Below are positions 25,455 to 34,081 of a stretch of 64,000 bases of DNA, piece by piece. The stretch is from positions 2,790,001 to 2,854,000 of the forward strand of contig NZ_LT607754.1 in assembly GCF_900090285.1 (NCBI RefSeq). Reading direction: 5' to 3'. Positions within the stretch are counted from its first letter, which is position 1; the number at the start of each line of letters is the position of its first letter. This DNA is from Micromonospora inositola. Lineage in GTDB: Bacteria > Actinomycetota > Actinomycetes > Mycobacteriales > Micromonosporaceae. The notes beneath the pieces were generated by a model. That model worked only from the letters and a program-made list of their open reading frames with translations. It was not told where the DNA came from and ran no database searches. The translations under genes and the position numbers were made by a program.

Positions 25455-28019
25455 TCAGAAGGCGCAGGCGATGACCAGGTCCGGGGTGCGGTCGGGGAGC
25501 AGGTCGAGTTTCGCGATCCGGCCGGCGGCGCGGAGGTCGTCGGCGATCAGCGTGAGCTGGTCGAGCAGGGCGGCCGGGCCGAGCGCCTCGGCCAGCGGCA
25601 CTTCCGCCTTCATCGACAGTTTCCGCTCCGACTTGGCCCGGCGCACCTGGCTGAGCGCGTCGGAGGCCAGCCGCAGCAGCTCCGGGTCACCGGGACCCTG
25701 GACGGCCCGCCCCACCTCGTACGTCGTCGGCCAGGGCGACCGGTGCACCGAGCCGTACCGCCACCACGACCAGACCTCCTCGGTGACGAAGGGCAGCACC
25801 GGCGCGAAGAGCCGCAACTGCACCGAGAGCGCGGTCGCCAGCGCCGCCCGGGCCGAGTCGGCCCCCGGCCCGGTGCCGTAGGCGCGCTCCTTCACCAGTT
25901 CGATGTAGTCGTCGCAGAACCGCCAGAAGAACGCCTCGGTGGCCTGCAACGCCGCGGTGTGGTCGTACCCCTCGAAGGCGGACGTCGCGGTGGCGACCAC
26001 GCCGGAGAGCTCGGCGAGCATGGCGGTGTCCAGCGGCTCGGTCGCCGGGGCGCGCAACGCGCCCGCGGCACCCAGCCCGAGGGCGAACCTGGACGCGTTC
26101 AGCAGCTTGGTGGCGAGCCGCCGACCGACCTTGATCTGGGCCGGGTCGAAGGCCAGGTCCATGCCGGGCTTGCCGTTGGCCGCCCAGTACCGCACCGCGT
26201 CGGAGCCGTGCTGCTCCAGCAGCGCCATCGGGGTGACCACGTTCCCCTTGGACTTGGACATCTTCTTCCGGTCCGGGTCGAGGATCCAGCCCGAGAGCAC
26301 CGCGTCCCGCCAGGGCAGCAGGCCGTGCTCCAGGTGGGACCGGACCACTGAGGCGAAGAGCCAGGTCCGGATGATCTCCTGGCCCTGCGGGCGCAGGTCC
26401 ATCGGGAAGACCCGGGCGAACAGGTCCGGGTCGGTCTCCCAGCCGCCGACGATCTGCGGGGTCAGCGATGAGGTCGCCCAGGTGTCCAGCACGTCCGGGT
26501 CGCCGATGAAACCGCCCGGCACGCCGCGCTGCGCCTCGTCGAAACCGGCCGGGGCGTCGCTGGACGGGTCGATCGGCAGCAGCGCCTCGTCCGGGGTGAG
26601 AGGCTGGGACCAGTCCGGCTCGCCAGCGTCGTCGAGCCGGTACCACACCGGCACCGGCACCCCGAAGAAGCGTTGCCGGCTGACCAGCCAGTCGCCGGTC
26701 AGCCCGCCCACCCAGTGGTCGTACCGGTGCTTCATGTGCTCGGGCACCCAGCGCAGCTCGGCGCCGCGGGCCAGCAGCTCGGCCCGCAGCCGCGGCTCCC
26801 GGCCGCCGTTGCGCAGGTACCACTGGCGGGTGGAGACGATCTCCAGCGGGCGGTCGCCCTTCTCGTAGAACTTCACCGGGTGGGTGATCGGGCGCGGCTC
26901 GCCGACCAGGTCGCCCGCGTCGGCCAGCATCTCGACCATGGTCCGCCGGGCGCCGTTGACCGTCTGCCCGGCCAGCGCCGCGTACGGCTCCGCCGGCACG
27001 CCGGCCGGCGGTTCGGGCAGCAGCCGGCCGTCCCGGCCGATCACCACCCGGGTGTCGAGCTGGAGCTCGCGCCACCAGGTCACGTCCGCCAGGTCGCCGA
27101 AGGTGCAGACCATCGCGATGCCGGTGCCCTTGGCCGGGTCCGCCAGCGGGTGCGCGCGCACCGGCACCTCGACCCCGAAGATCGGGGTACGCACCGACGC
27201 GCCCACCAGGTCGGCGTACCGCTCGTCGTCGGGGTGGCAGACCAGCGCCACGCAGGCCGGCAGCAGCTCCGGCCGGGTGGTGTCGATCAGCACCTCCCGC
27301 CCGTCCGGCCCGGTGAACCGCAGCCGGTGGTAGGCGCCCGGCCGCTCCCGGTCCTCCAGCTCCGCCTGGGCCACCGCGGTGGCGAACCCGACGTCCCAGA
27401 GCGTCGGCGCCTCCGCCTGGTACGCCTCGCCCCGGGCCAGGTTCCGCAGGAACGCCCGTTGCGACGTCGCCCGGGCCACCCAGCCGATGGTGGTGTACGT
27501 CAGCGACCAGTCCACCGACAGCCCGAGCCGCCGCCACAGCGCCTCGAAGACCTCCTCGTCGGCGACCGTCAGCAGCTCGCACAGCTCGATGAAGTTCTGC
27601 CGGGAGATCGACGTCGGGTCCTTCCGGGCCGCCTCGTTCACCGGGGCGGCGGGCGGCACCCAGGACGGGTCGTACGGCAGGGCCGGGTCGCAGCGCACCC
27701 CGTACACGTTCTGCGCCCGACGCTCGGTGGGCAGGCCGTTGTCGTCCCAGCCCATCGGGTAGAAGACCGTCCGGCCGCGCATCCGCTGGAACCGGGCCAC
27801 CGTGTCCGTGTGCGTGTACGAGAAGACGTGTCCCATGTGCAGCTCGCCGGATACGGTCGGCGGCGGGGTGTCGATCGCGTATACGTCCGAGCGCTCCTTC
27901 GAGCGGTCGAACGCGTACGTGCCGTCCTCCTGCCAGTGGCGCGCCCAGGTCTCCTCGATGCCGTCCAGGGTCGGACGCTCGGGGACGCCGGCGCGGGCCG
28001 TCCTCGCCGTATCGGTCAT
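25455..28019 (-). CDS. valS: Valyl-tRNA synthetase, archaeal-like compact type
   Basis: The enzyme charges tRNA-Val. The 854-residue protein has the class I HIGH variant HMGH (61-64) after PPPTVSGEL, the editing-domain motif TTRPE (248-252), and KMSKS (586-590). The anticodon-binding domain is recognisable by ALQATEAFFWRFCDDYIELVKERAYG. It ends soon after that domain, without the long C-terminal coiled-coil arm of ordinary bacterial ValRS. This matches the archaeal-like ValRS group. If a standard valS exists elsewhere in this genome, this is a second copy. ATG 28019 looks leaderless. Confidence 0.9.
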   Translation of the reverse strand: MTDTARTARAGVPERPTLDGIEETWARHWQEDGTYAFDRSKERSDVYAIDTPPPTVSGELHMGHVFSYTHTDTVARFQRMRGRTVFYPMGWDDNGLPTERRAQNVYGVRCDPALPYDPSWVPPAAPVNEAARKDPTSISRQNFIELCELLTVADEEVFEALWRRLGLSVDWSLTYTTIGWVARATSQRAFLRNLARGEAYQAEAPTLWDVGFATAVAQAELEDRERPGAYHRLRFTGPDGREVLIDTTRPELLPACVALVCHPDDERYADLVGASVRTPIFGVEVPVRAHPLADPAKGTGIAMVCTFGDLADVTWWRELQLDTRVVIGRDGRLLPEPPAGVPAEPYAALAGQTVNGARRTMVEMLADAGDLVGEPRPITHPVKFYEKGDRPLEIVSTRQWYLRNGGREPRLRAELLARGAELRWVPEHMKHRYDHWVGGLTGDWLVSRQRFFGVPVPVWYRLDDAGEPDWSQPLTPDEALLPIDPSSDAPAGFDEAQRGVPGGFIGDPDVLDTWATSSLTPQIVGGWETDPDLFARVFPMDLRPQGQEIIRTWLFASVVRSHLEHGLLPWRDAVLSGWILDPDRKKMSKSKGNVVTPMALLEQHGSDAVRYWAANGKPGMDLAFDPAQIKVGRRLATKLLNASRFALGLGAAGALRAPATEPLDTAMLAELSGVVATATSAFEGYDHTAALQATEAFFWRFCDDYIELVKERAYGTGPGADSARAALATALSVQLRLFAPVLPFVTEEVWSWWRYGSVHRSPWPTTYEVGRAVQGPGDPELLRLASDALSQVRRAKSERKLSMKAEVPLAEALGPAALLDQLTLIADDLRAAGRIAKLDLLPDRTPDLVIACAF

Positions 28020-28031
28020 CCGTCGATGCTA
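28020..28031 (-). promoter_or_regulatory. -10 element of leaderless valS
   Basis: On the minus strand TAGCAT (28031-28026) is followed by 6 nt and the valS ATG. No Shine-Dalgarno is visible. The -35 is not recognisable. Confidence 0.4.
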
Positions 28032-28067
28032 GGCCGTGGACGCCGGTCGGGCGACGCCATTGCCCGC

Positions 28068-28106
28068 GTGCCGATGGTGGGCCGCGCCGGGGCCCACCAT
28101 CGGCAC
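28068..28106 (-). terminator. Terminator after the trypsin-like protease gene
   Basis: A perfect 16-bp stem (28068-28083 with 28091-28106) with a 7-nt loop lies 5 nt beyond the protease stop on the minus strand, upstream of the valS promoter. Confidence 0.85.
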
Positions 28107-28110
28107 CCGC

Positions 28111-29688
28111 TCAGGGCCGGGTCCGGACGAGCAGCGGGCCACGGGTGGCCAGTTGCAGCCCGCGCGTCCCACCGGTGACCGCGTTGGCGCGGTCCAGGAT
28201 GGTCGACACGGGCGCGTACGAGTTGTGTTCATCCGGGTTGGTGCACGGGCCGGTGCCCGGGTCACCGTTGGAGAGGATGCCCAGCGCCTTGCCGCCGGCC
28301 TCGGTGAACAGCGGTCCGCCGCTGTCCCCGGGACGCGCGCAGATCCGCACGTCGATGCCGCCGCTCGTCTTGCCGGTGATCTCCCCGCACCGCGTGCCCG
28401 GAACGTACCCCGCCCCGGCCCCGGAGTCGACGTAGACCTCGCCCGGCGCGGGGGTGTAGGCGGAGCCGGTCGCGCAGACCACCCAACCGACCTGGATGTC
28501 GGCGACCGGCACGTAGCCGGTGATCGCGATGTCCCGGCTGCTGGTGCAGCGCGGGTTGTCCTTCACGCACCAGTAGTTGACCAGGCTGGGCACCGGGCCG
28601 GTCTTCCGCAGCGGGTACGCCCAACGGTCGATCACGCCGGTCTGGTACGGCATGATCGCGTAATCGGTCGGGTAGGCGTTCTCGGCGAGCACCGGTGCGG
28701 TCGACTCGACGCCGACCCGGACCTTCGGCCCGAGGTACTGGTGCCAGGTGCGGTCCACGTGCTGGTGCCGCCCACCCACGACGCAGTGCCCGGCGGTCAG
28801 CACGTAGGAGACCCCGCCCTTGCCCACCACGTTGAAGCCGGTGGTGCAGCCGCCGACCGTGCCGTCGTCCCGGGGCACGTCCAGGCGGATCCCGCCGCGC
28901 ATCGGGGCCTGGGCGCAGTAGCGGGGGTCGCACGCCTTCTCGATGCTGGCCCCGGCGACCCGGGCCTGGGCGCGGGCCGGTACGCCGGCGGCGGAGAGCG
29001 CGTCGGCCAGCCGGGCGTCCTGCCCGTCGATCCGGTCGCCGGTGAGCACCACGACCTCGTTGGCCCGCTGATCGACGACGACATCGGTGCCGGCGACCCC
29101 GCCGAGCGTGCCGGCGAGCCGGGTCGCGGCGGCGGTGAGCCGGGCCAGCGAGTTGCGCACGGGCGCCACCCGGACGTGGGCGGCGTCGGGCACGCCCGCC
29201 ACGGCGGTCCGCAGCGGCGCGGCGTCGGTCGCCCCGATGGTCAGGACGCCGCCGGCGGTCTGGTCCAGCCACATGCCCCCGTACTGGGCCGGGAACTGGC
29301 CGGCCAGGCGGGTGGCGAGCGGCGCGGAAAGCTCCTGCAGGGCCAGCCGGCGGGCCGCCTCGGTCGGCGAGATCCGGTAGCGGCCGGTCAGGTAGGCGAC
29401 CGAGGCCGGGGCGAGGTCGGCCAGGTTCCCGATGCTCCCGCCGCCGGCCTTCGCGCCGGCCGGGTCCGGCTGGGCCGGCGCCGCGCCGTCGGCGGGTGCC
29501 GACCGCCCGCCGAGGCCGGTGCGGGCTCGGGCGGGGCTGTCCGTCCCCGTGGCGTCACCCGCCACGGCGGCCGGCGTGGTCGCCGGTCCGCGGTCGTCCT
29601 CCGCCCGCGCGGCCAGCGTGACGAGACCGCCCGCGAGCGTCCCGGCGACCGCCAGCCCAGCAATGATCATGCGTGATGGTGCGCGCAC
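28111..29688 (-). CDS. Secreted trypsin-like serine protease with long pro-region
   Basis: The 525-residue precursor has a signal segment (about 8-28), a roughly 220-residue pro-region with repeated AARRLA-type helices and VVVDQRANEVVVLTG. The catalytic domain starts near residue 245. The triad is visible: His301 in LTAGHC, Asp342 in TDYAIM and Ser456 in GDSGGPLF. Several Cys pairs suggest disulfides. This is the S1 chymotrypsin-fold group with an alpha-lytic-type N-terminal prodomain common in actinomycetes. It is likely secreted and self-processed. GTG 29688 has GGGAGGG upstream. Confidence 0.92.
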   Translation of the reverse strand: MRAPSRMIIAGLAVAGTLAGGLVTLAARAEDDRGPATTPAAVAGDATGTDSPARARTGLGGRSAPADGAAPAQPDPAGAKAGGGSIGNLADLAPASVAYLTGRYRISPTEAARRLALQELSAPLATRLAGQFPAQYGGMWLDQTAGGVLTIGATDAAPLRTAVAGVPDAAHVRVAPVRNSLARLTAAATRLAGTLGGVAGTDVVVDQRANEVVVLTGDRIDGQDARLADALSAAGVPARAQARVAGASIEKACDPRYCAQAPMRGGIRLDVPRDDGTVGGCTTGFNVVGKGGVSYVLTAGHCVVGGRHQHVDRTWHQYLGPKVRVGVESTAPVLAENAYPTDYAIMPYQTGVIDRWAYPLRKTGPVPSLVNYWCVKDNPRCTSSRDIAITGYVPVADIQVGWVVCATGSAYTPAPGEVYVDSGAGAGYVPGTRCGEITGKTSGGIDVRICARPGDSGGPLFTEAGGKALGILSNGDPGTGPCTNPDEHNSYAPVSTILDRANAVTGGTRGLQLATRGPLLVRTRP

Positions 29689-29809
29689 GCCGTACCCTCC
29701 CGTGTGTTCGGCAGTGCCTGATCGGCAGGATCGACGGTCACGCGCGGACCGTGCTGTCCGTCCGGCATGATGCGGCCGATCGACGAGCCGTCAGTCTAGT
29801 CAGCGGCGA

Positions 29810-31711
29810 TCAGATCAGGCTGTCCCGCCACTGCCGGTGCAGGGCGGCGTACCGGCCACCGGCGGCGGCCAGCTCGGCCGGGGCGCCGTCCTCGACGATC
29901 CGGCCGCCGTCGAGCACCAGCACCCGGTCGGCTATCTCCACGGTGGAGAGCCGATGCGCGATCACCAGGGCGGTCCGATCCCGCAGGATGCTGCCGAGCG
30001 CCCCCTGCACCAGCCGCTCGGTCGGCACGTCCAGCGACGAGGTCGCCTCGTCCAGGATCAGCACCCGCGGGTCGGCCAGGAACGCCCGGGCGAACGCGAC
30101 GAGCTGGCGCTGCCCGGCGGAGAGCCGGCCGCCGCGCCGGTGCACCTCGGTGGCGTACCCGTCGGGGAGCGCGGCGATGAAGTCGTGCGCGCCGATGGCC
30201 CGGGCGGCGGCCTCCACCGCCGCGTCGTCCGCGCCCGGCCGGCCGAACCGGATGTTCTCCGCCACCGAGCCGCTGAACAGGTGGTTCTCCTGGGTGACCA
30301 GCACCACCGCCCGGCGCAACTCGGCGTCGGCCAGGTCCCGCAGGTCCACCCCGTCCAGGGTGACGGCGCCGCCGGCCGGGTCGTGGAACCGGGCCAGCAG
30401 CTTGGCGATGGTCGACTTGCCGGCGCCGGTCGGGCCGACCAGCGCGACGGTCTGCCCGGCCGGCACGGTCAGCTCCAGCTCGGACAGGATCGGCGCGTCC
30501 GGCCGGTAGCCGAAGGAGACCGACCGGAAGACCACCGCGCCCCGGCCCGGCCCGGTCGGCAGCGGCACCGGCCGGTCCGGCTCGGCCACCGCGGGTCGCT
30601 CGTCGAGCACCCCGGCGAGCTTCTCCAGCGCGGCGGTGGCCGACTGGAGCGAGTTGTAGAACTGGCTCAGTTCCTGCATCGGCTCGAAGAACCGGCGCAG
30701 GTAGAGCAGGAACGCGGCGAGCACGCCCACCTCGGTCCGCCCGGCCAGCACCCGCCAGCCGCCGTAGCCCAGCACCAGCGCCACGGTGAGGTTGCCGATC
30801 ACCTTGATCCCTGGCGAGTAGACCGCGATCAGCCGGAAGGCGCGCAGGCTGGCCTGCCGGTAGTCGTGGTTCACCGCGGCGAAGATCCGCTGGTTGCGCG
30901 GCTCCCGCCGGTACGCCTGCACCGCGCGGATGCCCCGCAGCGACTCGACGAAGTGCACGATGACCAGCGCGACGGCTTCCCGGGTCCGCCGGTACGCCCC
31001 GGCGGACGCCCGGGCGAACCAGCGGGACAGCCAGAACAGGAACGGGAAGGCGAGCAGGGTCGCCGCGGCCAGCGGCAGGTCCAGCCAGAGCAGGATGCCG
31101 GCGACGGACAGCACCGACAGCGCCGCGACCACCAGGTTGTCGATCCCGCCGTCGACCAGCTCGGCGATCGAGTCGAGGTCGCTGGTCAGCCGGGACACCA
31201 TCCGCCCGGAGGTGTACCGCTCGTGGAAGCCGACGTCCAGGCGGAGGAAGTGGCCGTAGACCCGCTGGCGGAGGTCGAGCAGGACGGCCTGGCCGATCCG
31301 GGCGGCGAGGGTGAGGAAGCCGCGCCGGGCCGCGTACTCGGTGATGCTCGCGGCGGCGAACGCGGCGGCGACGGCGACCAGCGGTCCGGGGTCGCCGGCG
31401 CGCAGCGGCGCGATGGCCCGGTCGATGCCGAGCATGACCAGGTACGGGCCGGACATCGCGGCAGCGTTCTGGGCCAGCAGCAGCGCCACGGCCAACCCGA
31501 GCCGCCGGCGGTGCGGGCGGAGGAGCTGGCCGAGCAGGGCCCGGCTGCGGGCCCGGAGCCGGGCGACGGCCTCCGGCGCCGCGTCCTCGGCCCGGCTGCG
31601 GTCGGCGTCCGGGTCGGTGGCCCGCCCGCGCCACCGGGCCAGGTCGAGTTCGTCGTCCGGGGCGCTTCTCGGTCGGGGGACCGGGGGTGACCCGTCCGGC
31701 GCCTCCGTCAC
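29810..31711 (-). CDS. Heterodimeric ABC exporter subunit with catalytic-type nucleotide site
   Basis: The 633-residue half-transporter has six membrane helices (about 65-345) and an ATPase domain. Motifs are Walker A GPTGAGKST, a variant signature LSAGQRQLVAFARA, canonical Walker B LILDEATSSLD with catalytic Glu, and H-loop IAHRLST. The GTG start at 31711 overlaps the partner stop by 4 nt; the frame stays open upstream but is then antisense-like inside the partner gene. With the partner it should form a multidrug- or lipid-exporting heterodimer. Confidence 0.92.
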   Translation of the reverse strand: MTEAPDGSPPVPRPRSAPDDELDLARWRGRATDPDADRSRAEDAAPEAVARLRARSRALLGQLLRPHRRRLGLAVALLLAQNAAAMSGPYLVMLGIDRAIAPLRAGDPGPLVAVAAAFAAASITEYAARRGFLTLAARIGQAVLLDLRQRVYGHFLRLDVGFHERYTSGRMVSRLTSDLDSIAELVDGGIDNLVVAALSVLSVAGILLWLDLPLAAATLLAFPFLFWLSRWFARASAGAYRRTREAVALVIVHFVESLRGIRAVQAYRREPRNQRIFAAVNHDYRQASLRAFRLIAVYSPGIKVIGNLTVALVLGYGGWRVLAGRTEVGVLAAFLLYLRRFFEPMQELSQFYNSLQSATAALEKLAGVLDERPAVAEPDRPVPLPTGPGRGAVVFRSVSFGYRPDAPILSELELTVPAGQTVALVGPTGAGKSTIAKLLARFHDPAGGAVTLDGVDLRDLADAELRRAVVLVTQENHLFSGSVAENIRFGRPGADDAAVEAAARAIGAHDFIAALPDGYATEVHRRGGRLSAGQRQLVAFARAFLADPRVLILDEATSSLDVPTERLVQGALGSILRDRTALVIAHRLSTVEIADRVLVLDGGRIVEDGAPAELAAAGGRYAALHRQWRDSLI

Positions 31712-33522
31712 GAGCGCACCAGGCCGGCGTCGTCGTGCCGCTCCACCGGCCCGGCCGACAGCACCGCCCGGTACGCCGGCACGGTGGCCAGCAGCTCGGA
31801 GTGGGTGCCGACGGCGACGATCCGGCCGTCGTCGAGCAGGGCCACCCGGTCGGCGAGCGCCACGGTCGACGGGCGGTGCACCACCAGCAGCGCGGTGGTG
31901 TCCCGCAGCACCCGCCGCAGCGCGGACTCGACCAGCGCCTCGGTGTGCACGTCGAGGGCGGAGAGCGGGTCGTCCAGCACGAGCAGCGCCGGCCGGCCGA
32001 GCACCGCGCGGGCCAGCGCCAGCCGCTGCCGCTGGCCGCCGGAGAGGGAGAGCCCCTGCTCGCCGATCCGGGTGGCCAGCCCCCACGGCAGGTCGTACGC
32101 GAACTCGGCCTGGGCGAGGGCGAGCGCCGCCCGGACCTCCTCCTTGCCGGCGTCCGGCCGGCCGAGGGTCAGGTTCTCCCAGACCGACATGGAGAAGAGC
32201 GTCGGCTCCTCGAAGGCGACCCCGACCAGCCGGCGCAGCGAGGCGAGCCGCAGGTCCCGCAGGTCCCGCCCGTCCAGGGTGATCCGCCCGCCGGTCACCT
32301 CGTGCAGCCGGGGGACCAGGGAGAGCAGCGTGCTCTTGCCGCAGCCGGTGGCCCCGACCAGGGCGAGCGTCTCGCCCGGCTCGACGGTCAGGTCCACCTC
32401 GCGCAGCACCGGTGCCGCGCAGCCCGGGTAGCGGAACGAGACCCGCTCGAAGCGCAGCCGGCCGCGCACCTGCGCGCGGTCCAACGTCCGCGCGTGCGGG
32501 GCGTCCACGATGGTCGGCGGGGTGTCCAGCACCTCCTGGATCCGGTCGGCCGCGGTCGCCGCCTCCTGGCCGTTGGCGATGATCCAGCCGAGCGACTGCA
32601 CCGGCCAGATCAGCATCAGCTGGAGGCTGACGAAGGCGACCAACTCGCCGATGCTGAGCGCCCCGCGGGCGGCGGCGGCCGTGCCGGCCACCAGCACCAC
32701 TCCGAGGGTCAGGTTGGGGACCAGGTCGAACAACGCCGAGGTGCGGGCCAGCAGCCGGGCCTTGCCGACGCCGGTGTCGTGCAGCGCTCGGGCGCCGCCG
32801 GCGAACCGGGCGGCCAGTTCGGGACCTCGGCCGTACGCCCGCATGGTGCGCAACCCCTGCGCGGTCTCCTCGACCAGCGTGGCCACGTCGCCCTGCTGGT
32901 CCTGCATCCGGCGGGAGGCGGCATGGTAGTGCCGGGCGAACCGGCGGCTGATCAGGAACAGCGGCACGGCGCTGGCCGCCACCAGCAGCCCCAGCGCCGG
33001 GTGCAGGCGGACCAGCAGCACCACCACGGCCAGGTAGGTGACCAGGTTGAGGACCAGGAAGAGCAGGCCGAAGGAGAGGAACCGGCGGATCACCGACAGG
33101 TCGCTGGTGATCCGGGAGAGCAGCTGGCCGGACTGCCACCGGTCGTGGAAGCCAGCCGGGAGGCGTTGCAGGTGGGCGTAGATGTCGGCGCGGATGGCCG
33201 CCTCGATGCCGACCGAGGAGGCGGACTGGGTCCACCGCCGGATGAAGATCAGCACGGCCTCGGCCAGGCCGAGGAGGAGGGCGAGGAGGCAGAGCCGGAA
33301 CAGCCCGGCCGCGTCGTGCCGGGCGACCGGCCCGTCCACCACCCGCTGCACCACCAGCGGTACGGCCAGGCTGGCCGCGGTGGCGGCGAGGGCCGCGACG
33401 AGCAGCCAGGCAAACTCCACCGCGTACGGCCGCAGGTAGTGCCGTAGTCGCCAGAGGTTGTGCAGCGGGTGCGGGCGGGTGTCGTCACGGGCAGCTCGTC
33501 CATTGTGGCTCTCCGCAGGCAC
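31708..33522 (-). CDS. Heterodimeric ABC exporter subunit with degenerate Walker B
   Basis: The 604-residue half-transporter has six helices (about 35-310) and an ATPase domain with Walker A GATGCGKST, a perfect signature LSGGQRQRLALARA, and H-loop VVHRPST. The catalytic Glu after Walker B is replaced: LLVLDDPLSALD. In known heterodimeric exporters this Asp marks the subunit whose ATP site is non-hydrolytic. It is transcribed first and overlaps the partner by 4 nt. The substrate is unknown. Confidence 0.92.
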   Translation of the reverse strand: MPAESHNGRAARDDTRPHPLHNLWRLRHYLRPYAVEFAWLLVAALAATAASLAVPLVVQRVVDGPVARHDAAGLFRLCLLALLLGLAEAVLIFIRRWTQSASSVGIEAAIRADIYAHLQRLPAGFHDRWQSGQLLSRITSDLSVIRRFLSFGLLFLVLNLVTYLAVVVLLVRLHPALGLLVAASAVPLFLISRRFARHYHAASRRMQDQQGDVATLVEETAQGLRTMRAYGRGPELAARFAGGARALHDTGVGKARLLARTSALFDLVPNLTLGVVLVAGTAAAARGALSIGELVAFVSLQLMLIWPVQSLGWIIANGQEAATAADRIQEVLDTPPTIVDAPHARTLDRAQVRGRLRFERVSFRYPGCAAPVLREVDLTVEPGETLALVGATGCGKSTLLSLVPRLHEVTGGRITLDGRDLRDLRLASLRRLVGVAFEEPTLFSMSVWENLTLGRPDAGKEEVRAALALAQAEFAYDLPWGLATRIGEQGLSLSGGQRQRLALARAVLGRPALLVLDDPLSALDVHTEALVESALRRVLRDTTALLVVHRPSTVALADRVALLDDGRIVAVGTHSELLATVPAYRAVLSAGPVERHDDAGLVRS

Positions 33523-33559
33523 TACCCGACGTTAGCGTCAAATGTGAGTCACGCTTCTG

Positions 33560-34081
33560 TCAGCTTCCCGTCACTGAGCGCTCCTGCTGCTCGTGATCGA
33601 GCAGCCACTTCTTCACAGTCAGCCCCCACCGGTAGCCGCCCAGGGTCCCGTCGGTGCACAGCACCCGGTGACAGGGGACGAAGAGCGCGGCGGCGTTGCG
33701 GGCGCAGGCCGCCGCGGCGGCGCGGACCGCCGCGGGGCGGCCGGCCAGCCCGGCGAAACCGGTGTACGTCACCGGCTCGCCCGGCTTCACCTCGCGGAGC
33801 ACCTGCCAGGCGTGGGTCAGGAACGCGCCCCCGCTGTGCTGCTCCACCGGCACCGCGTCGATCGCGGTCAGGTCGCCGTCCAGGTAGGAGCGGACGGCCG
33901 CGGTGACCGGGCCCAGGTCCGGCCGGTGCCGCAGCTCGCCGCGCAGGCTCGGGTGGGTCAGCGGGAGCAGGCCGGCCGGGTCGGCGGTGAAACCGGCCGC
34001 GCGGACCGCCCCGTCGGGGCCGGTCAGGATGCTCAGCGGGCCGGCGGGGGTGTCGATGACGCTGCTGTCCAGGATGGTCAT
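33560..34081 (-). CDS. ogt: Methylated-DNA--[protein]-cysteine S-methyltransferase
   Basis: The suicide repair protein removes methyl groups from O6-methylguanine. The 173-residue protein has the acceptor motif VPCHRV with Cys137, preceded by the helix-turn-helix region VTYTGFAGLAGRPAAVRAAA (Arg finger present) and followed by GGYRWGLTVKKWLLDHE. ATG 34081 overlaps the ada-alkA stop (ATGA), so the two repair genes form a coupled operon. Confidence 0.94.
   Translation of the reverse strand: MTILDSSVIDTPAGPLSILTGPDGAVRAAGFTADPAGLLPLTHPSLRGELRHRPDLGPVTAAVRSYLDGDLTAIDAVPVEQHSGGAFLTHAWQVLREVKPGEPVTYTGFAGLAGRPAAVRAAAAACARNAAALFVPCHRVLCTDGTLGGYRWGLTVKKWLLDHEQQERSVTGS

Noticed and set aside
29810..33235. 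One 1141-codon frame that could suggest a fused full-length ABC exporter
   Set aside because: The upstream 500 codons are a shadow of the partner gene; a GTG with 4-nt overlap marks two separate half-transporters.
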